From Nevskia sp. (GTDB lineage Bacteria; Pseudomonadota; Gammaproteobacteria; Nevskiales; Nevskiaceae), in contig NZ_JAKFUM010000014.1 in the NCBI RefSeq assembly GCF_021732705.1, forward strand, positions 19,882 to 83,881: a stretch of DNA of 64,000 bases, in the 5' to 3' direction. This document shows, in pieces, positions 17,823-26,749 of this stretch (position 1 is its first letter; each line of letters begins with the position of its first letter). Under the pieces are notes generated by a model that saw only the letters and a program-made list of their open reading frames with translations, made no database searches and was not told where the DNA came from. Both the position numbers and the translations under genes were made by a program.

Positions 17823-18521
17823 TCATGTCGGCGCGCGGCCATGTCGTGCTGCCTGCTGCTGCCGAATGCCCTGCGCCTGCTCTCGCAGCATCTTCAGCGT
17901 GTCCGGCGTGGTGCCGGATTGCTGCGCCAGCCGATCGGCGCCGTTCTGGTTGCCGGTCAGCAGCATCAGGATGATCAGGTTGTTGCGGCTCTTCAGCTGC
18001 GACGGCGCCAGTTCGGCGGCTGTCGACAACTCGGGCAGCGCTTCAGTATATCGACCCGCTTCCATCAGGGCGTAACCCAGATCGTTGCGAATCTCGACAT
18101 CGGTCGGCAGGCGCATCGCGGCATTGCGCAGGTTCCGGATGGCGCCGTCGAGATCGGTCTTGGCATACATCAGCCCGAGCCCGTGGTAGGCCTTGCCTTC
18201 GAGTGCGCCGCCAACCAGCCGGCGATACAGGGCATCGGCCTGCGCGGTCTGCAGCAGATGTCGGCGGGTCTCGGCTTCCAGCCAGATCAGCTCGGCGCTG
18301 TCGCTGACCGACTGCTTCTGTTCCTCGATATGGGCGAGCGCCGCGTAGTACTGGCCCTTGTCGAGCAGCCCCCGGATCACGTCGCTGCGAATCTGCTGCA
18401 CCTTCTGCGGGTCGGCGACGTCCGGCTTGTAGTCGTCGGGCGGCGGCGGACGCGGCGACTGCCGGTTGGCGGCGCAGGCCGACAGCAGCAGTGTAGCCAG
18501 CAGCAGACCGTCGCGGATCAT
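17823..18521 (-). CDS. tadD: Tad pilus assembly lipoprotein with TPR repeats
   Basis: 232 residues. A lipoprotein signal (LLLATLLLSAC, lipidated Cys near residue 16) is followed by tetratricopeptide-like helices (AYHGLGLMYAKTDLDGAIRN, IRNDLGYALMEAGRYTEALP). TadD is an outer-membrane pilotin-like factor needed for Flp pilus biogenesis. Its ATG overlaps the tadC stop. Confidence 0.88.
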   Translation of the reverse strand: MIRDGLLLATLLLSACAANRQSPRPPPPDDYKPDVADPQKVQQIRSDVIRGLLDKGQYYAALAHIEEQKQSVSDSAELIWLEAETRRHLLQTAQADALYRRLVGGALEGKAYHGLGLMYAKTDLDGAIRNLRNAAMRLPTDVEIRNDLGYALMEAGRYTEALPELSTAAELAPSQLKSRNNLIILMLLTGNQNGADRLAQQSGTTPDTLKMLREQAQGIRQQQAARHGRAPT

Positions 18522-19459
18522 TTCGCGCCAGCCACCGAGGCCAGCGTGCGGGCGATCGACAGCGCGGCAGGACCGGCCACAAAGACGAGCAAGGCCGGAA
18601 AGAAGAACAGCACCATGACCACCGTCATGCGCCCGGAAATCAGGTTGACGCGCTCGCGCAAGTCCAGCCCGCGGCGTTCCTCGATCAGCTTCATCATGTC
18701 CAGCAGTGGCTCGCGCACTTCGCCGCCGTAGCGGTCGACCTGGCGCAGCACGCCGAGAATGTTGCTGAGATCGTCGACTTCCAGCGTCTCGCCGATCTGG
18801 CGCAACACTTCGCCGGTATCGGCACCGGTATCGAACTGGCGCACGGCGGAATCGAATTCGCGGCCGAGTTCCGGCAGCACGCCGCGGCCGTCGCGCACGA
18901 TCGAAGCCAGCGCCAGCCGGGTCGACAGGCCGGCCTCGTACAGCAGCACCAGCAAGTGGACGAACAGCGGAACTTCCGCCTTGATCCGCTTGCGGCGTGA
19001 ATTCGCGGCGCTGCGCAGCACCCAGCGCGGCAGCAGGAACGACAGCGCCACGGCAACGAAGCCCGCGATGTAGAGGTTGAAGCCCTTGAAGTACGGCCAG
19101 CCGCTGAATGCGCCGACGACCACGATCAGCCCGAGGATGATCGGCACCAGACCCTGAAGCGCATAGAACAGCAGGCGCGTTTCCGGGCCGCGCCAGCCAG
19201 CCTGTGCCAGCAGCCGCGGCGTTTCGCCTTCCTTGTCGACCAGCCGTTCCAGCGACTGGCCGCGGCGCGCGAAGCCTTCGAGCAACTGCTTGTGCTCGGC
19301 ACCCTCGAAGCCGTCACGGTCCTCGTCGGCGAGTCCGAGACGTTCGCGCAGACGTCGGGTCGAACGCGCATCGATTGCCAGCACGATGAGGGCCGCGATC
19401 GTCCCCATTCCGAACAGGATCGCGCCGGCCACCACCATCGCGTAGATCGTCGGGCTCAT
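18518..19459 (-). CDS. tadC: Tad pilus inner-membrane platform protein TadC (T2SS F family)
   Basis: 313 residues. An N-terminal membrane helix is followed by a cytoplasmic domain and a T2SSF domain (VHLLVLLYEAGLSTRLALAS; RYGGEVREPLLDMMKLIEER) and C-terminal helices. TadB and TadC form the platform that couples the TadA ATPase to pilin extraction. It overlaps tadB and tadD by 4 nt on either side. Confidence 0.9.
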   Translation of the reverse strand: MSPTIYAMVVAGAILFGMGTIAALIVLAIDARSTRRLRERLGLADEDRDGFEGAEHKQLLEGFARRGQSLERLVDKEGETPRLLAQAGWRGPETRLLFYALQGLVPIILGLIVVVGAFSGWPYFKGFNLYIAGFVAVALSFLLPRWVLRSAANSRRKRIKAEVPLFVHLLVLLYEAGLSTRLALASIVRDGRGVLPELGREFDSAVRQFDTGADTGEVLRQIGETLEVDDLSNILGVLRQVDRYGGEVREPLLDMMKLIEERRGLDLRERVNLISGRMTVVMVLFFFPALLVFVAGPAALSIARTLASVAGAK

Positions 19460-20382
19460 GCTTCACCCTCGTCGATCGACTTCAGCATCCGCCACAGGAA
19501 GATGAAGCCGAATCCGACCATCGCTCCGGAACCGAACAGCAGCAGTCGGCCGGTCGTGTCGGCAATCATGTTGGTGTAGTACGCGGTGTTCTGGAAGTAG
19601 ATGTAGCCGAACAGGAACATCGTGATGCCGGCGAGAATGAACGCGGACAATCGCGTTTCGGCGGTCAGCGCGCGCAGTTCCTGCGCGGCACTGGCGCGTT
19701 GGCGGATGACCACGATCAGGCTCTTCAGCACGCCGCGCATGCTGCCGCCGTACTTGCGATTGATGCTGGCCGCGAGTGCCATCACCTTGAGATCGCGCAG
19801 CCGCTGGATCTCGCCGGCTTCGCTGAGCACCTGTTCCAACGGCGCGCCGAGCCGGACCTGACGGCCGATGCTGATGAACAGCGGCTGGATCGGATGCGGG
19901 CTTTCGCGCGCGGCCTGTCCCAGCGCTTCTTCCAGCGTGTTGCCCGCCGCGAGCACGCGAATCACGTTCTCGAGATAGGACGGCAGCTGCTCGACGATGC
20001 GGATGCGCCGCCGCGCCGCCTGCTGCACGAGCACGGCATAGCCGAGGAAGAACAGCACGCCGACCAGCGGCACCGCGAGAATCGGGCCGATGATCACCAT
20101 CAGCGCCAAGGTCAGCAGCGCCATCAGCAGCAGCAGACGCAGCACGCCCGCGGGACGGATATCGGAACCCGACCGCCAGAACAGATGACAGACGCCACGC
20201 AGCAGCGGATTGCGGATGGCCGTGCTGCCCTGGGCGATCGCAGCGTCGTCGGCACCGGTGACGCGCAGACGCAGCTTGACGTCGGCTTCGTACTCGCGAT
20301 CCCCCGCCTGCAGGTACAACCACACCGCGCCGCCCAGCAACAGCAGGGCGCCGAGGACGAACAGGATCAGGACAAGACTCAC
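19456..20382 (-). CDS. tadB: Tad pilus inner-membrane platform protein TadB (T2SS F family)
   Basis: 308 residues. An N-terminal transmembrane helix (LILFVLGALLLLGGAVWLYL) and a central double helix precede the T2SSF domain (LPSYLENVIRVLAAGNTLEE; GGSMRGVLKSLIVVIRQRAS) and two C-terminal helices. It is paired with TadC and overlaps both neighbours (tadA and tadC) by 4 nt. Confidence 0.9.
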   Translation of the reverse strand: MSLVLILFVLGALLLLGGAVWLYLQAGDREYEADVKLRLRVTGADDAAIAQGSTAIRNPLLRGVCHLFWRSGSDIRPAGVLRLLLLMALLTLALMVIIGPILAVPLVGVLFFLGYAVLVQQAARRRIRIVEQLPSYLENVIRVLAAGNTLEEALGQAARESPHPIQPLFISIGRQVRLGAPLEQVLSEAGEIQRLRDLKVMALAASINRKYGGSMRGVLKSLIVVIRQRASAAQELRALTAETRLSAFILAGITMFLFGYIYFQNTAYYTNMIADTTGRLLLFGSGAMVGFGFIFLWRMLKSIDEGEA

Positions 20383-21596
20383 GCAGCCTCCCTCGGCATG
20401 ACGGCAGACCCGGTCTCGGGATCGAATCGAAAGACATCGCGCAGGGCCAGTTCGCGTCCCTGCAGCCCCAACAGTTCCGTGATCGACATGACGCGGCGCT
20501 GGCCGCTGGGCAGGCGCGCGACGTGCACCACCAGCTGAATCGCGGCCGAAATCTGGCCGCGCAGCGTCTGCTCGCCGCCGTTGTAGCCGGCGAAACCCGC
20601 CAGCAGTTCAAGGCGATGCATGGCATCGCGAACATTGTTCGCGTGCAGCGTGGTCATCGAGCCGTCGTGACCGGTATTCATCGCCTGCAGCATGTCCAGC
20701 ACTTCATCGCCACGGACTTCGCCGACGATGATGCGGTCCGGCCGCATGCGCAGCGCGTTGCGCACCAGATCGCGCGCGCTGATGGCGCGCTGGCCTTCGA
20801 GGTTCGGTGGCCGGGTTTCCAGCCGCACGACATGGTTGTGCTGCAGGCGCAGTTCGGCGGCGTCCTCGACCGTCACGATGCGCTCGCCGGCCGGAATCCA
20901 CTGACTCAGCAGGTTCAGGAACGTGGTCTTGCCCGAGCCGGTGCCGCCGACCACCAGCAGGTTGGTTCGGCCGATCACGCGGCCCCGCAGGTAATCGAGT
21001 TCCGGCTGCGTGATGCTGCCGCTTTTCAGCAGGTCATCGGCCGACAGCGGCACCTTGCGGAACTTGCGAATCGACAGGCACGGCCCGTCGAGCGCGATTG
21101 GCGGAATGATCGCGTTCACGCGCGAGCCATCGGGCAGACGGGCATCGACCATCGGCGTCGACTCGTCGACGCGGCGACCGAGCGGCGCCAGGATGCGCTG
21201 GATCACGCGGATGACGTGATTGTCGTCGTTGAACCGGACCGGCGCCGAATACAGCTTGCCCGCGCGCTCGATGAACACGTTGTGCGGCCCGTTGACGACG
21301 ATGTCGTTCACCGTGTCGTCATCGACCAGACTCTGGATCGGACCGAAGCCGAGCAACTCGTTGCGGGCGTCGGCAATCAGGGCTTCGGATTCGCGCTGAT
21401 TGACCGGCAGCCGCTGCTCCAGCACGTAGCGCCGCACCTGCTCGGCCACGAAGCGCTCGATCTTCTCCGCCGGCCATCCGTAGATGTCGAGCTTGCGATC
21501 CTCGATCTGCGCAATCAGGTGACGATGGACGCTGCTTTTCAGCGTCTGGTATTGATCCGACAGCCGGAAGCGTTCGACCTGGTCCGCGGTGCTCAT
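20379..21596 (-). CDS. tadA: Tad pilus assembly ATPase TadA/CpaF
   Basis: 405 residues. GspE/PilT-type secretion ATPase with Walker [13 protein letters not shown] (about 215-226), Asp box, Walker [11 protein letters not shown] and His box [10 protein letters not shown]. It powers Flp pilus assembly at the inner membrane, probably as a hexamer. It lies 6 bp after tadZ and overlaps tadB. Confidence 0.93.
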   Translation of the reverse strand: MSTADQVERFRLSDQYQTLKSSVHRHLIAQIEDRKLDIYGWPAEKIERFVAEQVRRYVLEQRLPVNQRESEALIADARNELLGFGPIQSLVDDDTVNDIVVNGPHNVFIERAGKLYSAPVRFNDDNHVIRVIQRILAPLGRRVDESTPMVDARLPDGSRVNAIIPPIALDGPCLSIRKFRKVPLSADDLLKSGSITQPELDYLRGRVIGRTNLLVVGGTGSGKTTFLNLLSQWIPAGERIVTVEDAAELRLQHNHVVRLETRPPNLEGQRAISARDLVRNALRMRPDRIIVGEVRGDEVLDMLQAMNTGHDGSMTTLHANNVRDAMHRLELLAGFAGYNGGEQTLRGQISAAIQLVVHVARLPSGQRRVMSITELLGLQGRELALRDVFRFDPETGSAVMPREAA

Positions 21597-21602
21597 GCCC
21601 GC

Positions 21603-22796
21603 TTACCCGAGTATGCGGTCGAGGAAACCCTGTGGCGGCGTCGAGACCTTCATCTCGCCCGACAGCAGGGTACCGGCCAGTTCGCGGATGCCGGCGCAGT
21701 ACGGATCCTTCTTCGCGAGCGTGAACAGCGGCTCGCCGGAATTCATCGAGAGAATGCGGTTGAAGCTTTCGGTCTGCAGCGCCGACACCAGCGGCAGCTC
21801 GAACAGCTCGGCCAGATTGCGCGGTTCGAGCCCGAGCCGGCGACGGTAGTTGTCGACCACCAGCGAGGTTCGCTCCAACGAGCATTCCTGCGCCCGCAGC
21901 GACCGCAGCAGATACTTGTTGTGGCGCGACTTCAGGATCGACTGGTCCGACAACAGCAGGCTGCGATCGGCAAGATCGACGAGCCCGGCCACGGCAGACA
22001 CCGGCGCATGGCCATCGATCGCGATCACCGTCACCGCGAACAGGCCGCGCAGCACCTGCATCAGCTTCAGCAACTGCTCGGCATCGAACTGCGCGCGGCC
22101 CAGCAGGTCTTCCGGCAGGCTCAGCACATAAAGGCCGCTGGCATGCTTCGGAAACGCGGTGTCGATCAGCGTCTGGTCGCAGCGATGCGCGTCGTTGACG
22201 GCATCGAGCACGTTGTAGGTCGGGTTCAGGTTCAGGAAGATTGCGGCGGCACCGGACGGTGTCGCCAGATCGACCAGCAGCGCCCGCTCGCCCGGCGCCA
22301 GACGCTCGACGATCGCCAGCGCCAGATGCTCGGCGAAGAACGCGATCGATTCGTGCGGGTGACCCGACAAGGTCAGGAACAGGCGACCCGCCTTGGCCGG
22401 AGCCGCCGTCGCGGCGGTCGCCGCGCTGCGCTTCAGCAAGCGCGCGATCTGCGCGCCCAGCTTGTCGTCATCGCGCCCGCGAACGAAGAAATCGCGAGCG
22501 CCCGCGCGCATCGCATCGAGCACGCAATCGGCGCTGGCATTGTCGCCGAGGCCGACGATCGGAACATGAAGATGGCGCTCGTGCAGCTGCTCGACGAGGC
22601 TCGCCCGAAGCATCGCGTTCGCGTTCCGGAATTCGCAGAACACGAGGCTGAAGCGCGAGTGCGCCTCGATCTTTTTCAGGAGATCGCTCGGGTCGCTGCC
22701 CGAAATCAGCACGGTTTCGAGGTTGGCGCCCTCCGCGTCCTGCAGCCAGAACTCGAACGACGGGTCGTCGGCGATGACGAGTACTTTGGTTTTCAT
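21603..22796 (-). CDS. tadZ: Tad localization protein TadZ/CpaE with degenerate ATP-binding loop
   Basis: 397 residues. The N-terminus is receiver-like (VLVIADDPSFEFWLQDAEG) and the remainder is a ParA/MinD-type fold (LLVDLATPSGAAAIFLNLNP; VTVIAIDGHAP). The deviant Walker A motif expected at the start of the second domain (KGGxGKT) is replaced by LTLSGHPHESIAFF, with no P-loop lysine, so ATP hydrolysis is doubtful. TadZ/CpaE positions the pilus machine at a cell pole. The ATG at 22796 is chosen because the longer frame adds a low-quality N-terminus overlapping the secretin gene. Confidence 0.85.
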   Translation of the reverse strand: MKTKVLVIADDPSFEFWLQDAEGANLETVLISGSDPSDLLKKIEAHSRFSLVFCEFRNANAMLRASLVEQLHERHLHVPIVGLGDNASADCVLDAMRAGARDFFVRGRDDDKLGAQIARLLKRSAATAATAAPAKAGRLFLTLSGHPHESIAFFAEHLALAIVERLAPGERALLVDLATPSGAAAIFLNLNPTYNVLDAVNDAHRCDQTLIDTAFPKHASGLYVLSLPEDLLGRAQFDAEQLLKLMQVLRGLFAVTVIAIDGHAPVSAVAGLVDLADRSLLLSDQSILKSRHNKYLLRSLRAQECSLERTSLVVDNYRRRLGLEPRNLAELFELPLVSALQTESFNRILSMNSGEPLFTLAKKDPYCAGIRELAGTLLSGEMKVSTPPQGFLDRILG

Positions 22797-22833
22797 GGCA
22801 GACCGGCGTGCAGGTTCTGGTCCAGCGCCGGAG

Positions 22834-24207
22834 CTATTTGCTGTAGCCGGTATCGGCGTCCTGCCCGAAGTCGCCGGTTTCCAGAAACATGGTTTCGGCA
22901 AAGTTCGGACGGTAACGGTCCGTGCCCTCGCCCGGCAGCGGCGGCAGCGCCGTGCCCTTGGCGATCGGCCGCACGAGGTGCGGCGTGATCACCATCACCA
23001 GTTCCTTTTCCGTGCGATCGATCCGCGTGCTGCGGAAGAACGCGCCGAGCACCGGGATGTCCCCGAGCCACGGCACCTTGTCGACATTGTTGGTCAGGTT
23101 GTTGCTGACCAGCCCGCTGAGGACGAAGGTTTCGCCGTCACCCAGTTCAACGGTGGTATCGGTCCGGCGCACGATCAGGCCCGGGATCGTCGTGCCGGAA
23201 ATCGTGATCGCGTTGGTGAAGTCGAGATCGGAAACCTCGGGCGCAACCTTGATCGCGATGCGGTTGTTCGAAAGCACGGTCGGCGTCAGGTTCAGGCGCA
23301 CACCGAACTCGCGGAACTGGATCGTGATCGTGCCATTGCCGGTGCCGCTGCTCTGCGGGACCGGATACGGGAACTCGCCGCCCGCCAGGAAACTGGCAGT
23401 CTGGCCGCTCAGTGCCGTCAGGCTTGGCTCGGCCAGCACTCGCGCCAGACCCTTGCGCTCCAGCACGCTGAGAATGCCGGTGTAGCCGTTGTTGCCGAAC
23501 AGGATGTTGAAGGCATCACCGATCGGCAGGAACCCGGTCGCGCTGCCGAAGGCCGCGTTCGCGGCGCCCGACAGCGGCGCTTGCGCCAAGGTGGCCGGAT
23601 TGGAAACGCTGCCGACGCTGTTGCCGATCTTGAACAGGTTGATGCCGTACTGCTGCAGCGAACGGCGGTTCACCTCGACGATGCGGACATGGCTCGTCAC
23701 CTGGGTTTCGCCGGCAACGACGCTGCGGTCGACGGCCGGCAAGTCCTTCGTGCCCGGCCCCGCCGACAGCGTGGCGCGGCGATGCGCGAGCAGATTCGGC
23801 GTGCTGCCATCGAGACTGCCGGTGGGCTGGACGCTGAGCTTCGACAGTTCGGGATCGGCGCTGGCCGGCGCCCCGACACTGATGCGGTATTCGGTTGGCT
23901 CGCTGCCCGACTTGCCCTTGCCGCCACGGGTCCAGACCAGCAAGGTCGTGACGCCGGCCGACTTGCCATTGATCAGCAATTCGCGGCCGTTGACCAGATT
24001 GACGTCGGCGATCTTCGGATCGCCGACTGCAAGGCGCGAGACCGCGCCCTTGGCTCGAACCAGCTTGTGCGTGCCGGGCTCGACGGCGAGGGACTCGACC
24101 GGTGTCTGCGCCGACACGACCGGCGCATGGGAGGCTGCAGCCACGGTTAGCGCCGCGACGGCGACAACCTTGAACAGCCGTTGGCTGATCGAAACGCTCA
24201 TCTGCAT
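22834..24207 (-). CDS. rcpA: Tad pilus outer-membrane secretin RcpA/CpaC
   Basis: 457 residues from the ATG at 24207, just before a signal peptide (LFKVVAVAALTVAAASHAPV). An N-terminal pilus-secretion domain (RAKGAVSRLAVGDPKIADVN; LLINGKSAGVTTLLVW) and a BON-like region precede the secretin domain (FPYPVPQSSGTGNGTITIQF; LSGLVSNN). An alternative start at 24300 overlaps the cpaB stop as ATGA, like other joints in this operon, but would place some 40 polar residues before the signal helix. It forms the outer-membrane pore for the Flp pilus. Confidence 0.9.
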   Translation of the reverse strand: MQMSVSISQRLFKVVAVAALTVAAASHAPVVSAQTPVESLAVEPGTHKLVRAKGAVSRLAVGDPKIADVNLVNGRELLINGKSAGVTTLLVWTRGGKGKSGSEPTEYRISVGAPASADPELSKLSVQPTGSLDGSTPNLLAHRRATLSAGPGTKDLPAVDRSVVAGETQVTSHVRIVEVNRRSLQQYGINLFKIGNSVGSVSNPATLAQAPLSGAANAAFGSATGFLPIGDAFNILFGNNGYTGILSVLERKGLARVLAEPSLTALSGQTASFLAGGEFPYPVPQSSGTGNGTITIQFREFGVRLNLTPTVLSNNRIAIKVAPEVSDLDFTNAITISGTTIPGLIVRRTDTTVELGDGETFVLSGLVSNNLTNNVDKVPWLGDIPVLGAFFRSTRIDRTEKELVMVITPHLVRPIAKGTALPPLPGEGTDRYRPNFAETMFLETGDFGQDADTGYSK

Positions 24208-24296
24208 GCCCCAACCCCTTGCCATCCGCACTCGAATTGTCTTCTCTGCCATCGCCGGACTCGGACTCTGCTGCAGCGCCTGCAACGACCGTGACG

Positions 24297-25322
24297 TCAT
24301 GGCGCCACCGTTTCCAGCTTCGAGCCGCGATAGATCTCGACCCGCGGCGGTGGCGCCGGCCGACCGGCAGCCTTCGCTTTCTTGCTCTTCGGGGCGAGTT
24401 CCGCCAGTTCGGTCGCCGTGATCACCTGCAGCGCGGCCAGTTCGGCTTCAGCCTCGGCACGCGCCTTCGCTTCTTTGCTCAGCGGCAACGCGCTGATGCC
24501 GGGGTCCGCGGTGGCGGTGCTCGGGGCGACGCCGGCCGGATCGCCGGTCGCGGGAGCGGCCGCGACCGTGTCTGCCGGCTGCTCGCCATGCAAGGCAAGA
24601 CGCAGTTCGCCGTAGCTCGATCCGAGCAAGACCTTGGTCACCATCGGTTCCGGAATCGCCAGCACCGCCGTGCGCTCGCGGATGCGTTGCTGGTTCTGCT
24701 TTTCCTGCTCGTTCTGATCGATCCCCTTCGGCGGCTCGACCAGATGCTCTTCATACGCAAGCACCCGGATATCGCGAATCAGCACGCGCGCCTGCGTGGC
24801 GATGTCCTCCGCCTTGTTCTGCTCGCCTGTCGGCGTGTCGTTGACCGACTTGATGTAGACCAGTACATCGACGATGTCGCCCGGTCGAATGAAGCCGCCC
24901 ACGCCGACAACGTTGTCCACCTTCAGTGACAGCGCGCGGAACCCGGGGGGAACGCCGCGCGCGATCAGGTTGGAATCCTTGAAGAAGCGCGGCACCACTG
25001 GCGCGCCGGCATCGATGTCGAGCAGTGGCGTGCGGCCGATCGCATCGTTGACGTTGGCGAAGTACTCGGTCGGTGCGATCGTGACCGGCGCCAGCGTGAC
25101 GGCATCGGCCGTGATCGGAACGTTCGCAGCCAGCGGACGCGTGGCAATGACGACCAGGATCTGCGGAACCGCTGGCGGTTGCGCCGCAGCCTCGCTCTGC
25201 TGCTGGGCGCGGCTGGCGCTTTCGGCAAAATTGCGGGTCATCTTCCGTCCCGCGAACGCGAGGACGATGGCGAGCACCCCGAGAACAATCGCGACAAGTC
25301 GAATCGCGTTGCTATTATTCAT
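24297..25322 (-). CDS. cpaB: Tad pilus assembly protein RcpC/CpaB
   Basis: 341 residues. A single N-terminal membrane helix (LVAIVLGVLAIVLAFAG) is followed by a SAF domain (IVVIATRPLAANVPITADAV type) and the RcpC/CpaB core (GFRALSLKVDNVVGVGGFIR). The C-terminal third is charged and Ala-rich. It is periplasmic and thought to stabilise the secretin. A 94-bp gap separates it from tadE. Confidence 0.9.
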   Translation of the reverse strand: MNNSNAIRLVAIVLGVLAIVLAFAGRKMTRNFAESASRAQQQSEAAAQPPAVPQILVVIATRPLAANVPITADAVTLAPVTIAPTEYFANVNDAIGRTPLLDIDAGAPVVPRFFKDSNLIARGVPPGFRALSLKVDNVVGVGGFIRPGDIVDVLVYIKSVNDTPTGEQNKAEDIATQARVLIRDIRVLAYEEHLVEPPKGIDQNEQEKQNQQRIRERTAVLAIPEPMVTKVLLGSSYGELRLALHGEQPADTVAAAPATGDPAGVAPSTATADPGISALPLSKEAKARAEAEAELAALQVITATELAELAPKSKKAKAAGRPAPPPRVEIYRGSKLETVAP

Positions 25323-25416
25323 GCGTTCTCCGCTCCCTAAAACGCTGCTGCGTGATCGCAGCTTATCCGATCTATCTGTGTTTTTTCAGACCGTTACCGG
25401 TCCGCTGCCGCAATTC

Positions 25417-25878
25417 TCATGAAATCAGTCCGATCGCCGTCGCGACCAGCTGATCCGGAAAAGCCGGCACCTGTCCGACCAGCGGCAGCGTGATCCGCGG
25501 GAACACCGGTGGTGCCACCAGACTGTAGGTCACCGTCACCGAAAAACTGTTCGGATTCGGCGGCGCCGGAAACGAGATTCCGAGGGCCGGCGGCAGCGGC
25601 AGCACGCCGTTGGCGGTGATGCTGTTGTTGATCGCCTGCGTCGCCGTTGCCTGCAGACCGCTGGTGTAGCCGCCCGCAACGGTCGACGACACCGAAACCG
25701 CAGCCCGAATGGCCTGCTCCGCCGCGAAGTTGATGCGCTGCTGCAGGAAGTAGATGTAACCGTAGGTCACGCCGGCATAGACGATCGAAAACAGGATCGG
25801 AAAGACGAACGCGAACTCGATCACCGTGGCGCCGCGCTGGCGCTCCCGCCGCTGCGTCTGCTTTCTGGAAATGCCCAT
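25417..25878 (-). CDS. tadE: TadE-like minor pseudopilin
   Basis: 153 residues. A basic N-terminus ends in RGATVIEFAFVFPILFSIVY, the TadE-type prepilin signature with cleavage after Gly and Glu at position +5, followed by one membrane helix. The chosen ATG (25878) has GGGGG upstream; a TTG at 25884 overlaps the tadV stop. No tadF or tadG follows, so this is the only pseudopilin of the locus. Confidence 0.85.
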   Translation of the reverse strand: MGISRKQTQRRERQRGATVIEFAFVFPILFSIVYAGVTYGYIYFLQQRINFAAEQAIRAAVSVSSTVAGGYTSGLQATATQAINNSITANGVLPLPPALGISFPAPPNPNSFSVTVTYSLVAPPVFPRITLPLVGQVPAFPDQLVATAIGLIS

Positions 25879-25880
25879 TT

Positions 25881-26342
25881 TCAAATACCCCCGAATGATC
25901 CGGACAGAATCAGATGTGCCACGAAACCTGCGCTGATCGCTACCGCGGCCGGAAGCCGCCGCGCCAGCGGCTCACGCCATCTTGACCACGCCCACGCCGC
26001 GGTCGAGATCAGGCCCAGTGCCAACGCCGACCACAAGATTATCTGAAGAATGCCAGCGAGTCCGCACAGCAGGCCAATGACCGCTGCATATTTCACGTCC
26101 CCGGCGCCCAGCTGGCGCATCAGGTAACCGGAAAACGGAAGAACGGCGCCGACCGTCATCCCGAACAGCGCGTCAGTTGCGCTTGTCCCGAGGATGCCGT
26201 GTCCCTCGGTCAGCTGAATCACGGCCGCGACGACAAACACCGGCAGCAGAAACGAATTGGGCACCCGTCGTTGCCGGATATCGCTTCCGGCAACCACGAG
26301 TGCCCAGAACACCAGCGCCCCGGCGGACCACGCCTGCGGCAT
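25881..26342 (-). CDS. tadV: Prepilin peptidase TadV/CpaA (A24 family)
   Basis: 153 residues, a multi-spanning membrane protein. The two catalytic aspartates are visible: D21 in SDIRQRRVPN and D82 in GAGDVKYAA. It cleaves Flp pilin and the TadE pseudopilin at the membrane. It starts 23 bp after flp. Confidence 0.92.
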   Translation of the reverse strand: MPQAWSAGALVFWALVVAGSDIRQRRVPNSFLLPVFVVAAVIQLTEGHGILGTSATDALFGMTVGAVLPFSGYLMRQLGAGDVKYAAVIGLLCGLAGILQIILWSALALGLISTAAWAWSRWREPLARRLPAAVAISAGFVAHLILSGSFGGI

Positions 26343-26365
26343 GGACCAGGGCAGATGCTGCGCGA

Positions 26366-26545
26366 TCAGCGCGCGGCGGCAGTGTTCAGATTGCTGCTGA
26401 TCGTCGTGAAGATCGTGCTCAGGCTGGTCCCGGTGCTCATCAGGATGCCGACGATGACAACAGCGATCAGGCCGACGATCAGGCCGTATTCGACGGCGCT
26501 GGCACCTTCGTCGTCGCGCAGGAAATTCTGGACTTTCTTCAGCAT
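26366..26545 (-). CDS. flp: Flp-type major pilin
   Basis: 59 residues. The leader MLKKVQNFLRDDEG is followed by the cleavage site G|ASAVEYGLIVGLIAVVIVG, with Glu5 and Tyr6 of the Flp motif. First gene of the minus-strand tad operon, with GGAG upstream of the ATG and a good promoter at 26609-26637. It is the structural subunit of adhesive Flp pili. Confidence 0.95.
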   Translation of the reverse strand: MLKKVQNFLRDDEGASAVEYGLIVGLIAVVIVGILMSTGTSLSTIFTTISSNLNTAAAR

Positions 26546-26608
26546 GGGGATACTCCGGATCCGAGTCGTTCTTGAGGGCGGTTCGGGCGTGTCCTGCCCG
26601 TGGAACAA

Positions 26609-26637
26609 ACCTTAGCGGAGGGTCCCGGAGGCGTCAA
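26609..26637 (-). promoter_or_regulatory. Sigma-70 promoter of the tad operon
   Basis: On the minus strand TTGACG (26637-26632) and TAAGGT (26614-26609) are separated by 17 bp. Transcription would start near 26602, about 57 nt before the flp ATG. Confidence 0.6.
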
Positions 26638-26749
26638 AGCAACTGAAACCCGCCATTCGTACCGCTCATCGGCTATGGTTCGGCCCGCTGGACCGAGACC
26701 TGCAAGGCGGCGACTGCAAGACCCGCGAACGAACGGAGACCGAAACAAG

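Noticed and set aside
25323..25416. Palindrome in the cpaB-tadE gap as a terminator
   Set aside because: The near-palindrome ACCGTTACCGGT is followed on the transcribed strand by A-rich, not U-rich, sequence, and the genes flanking it belong to one pilus locus.
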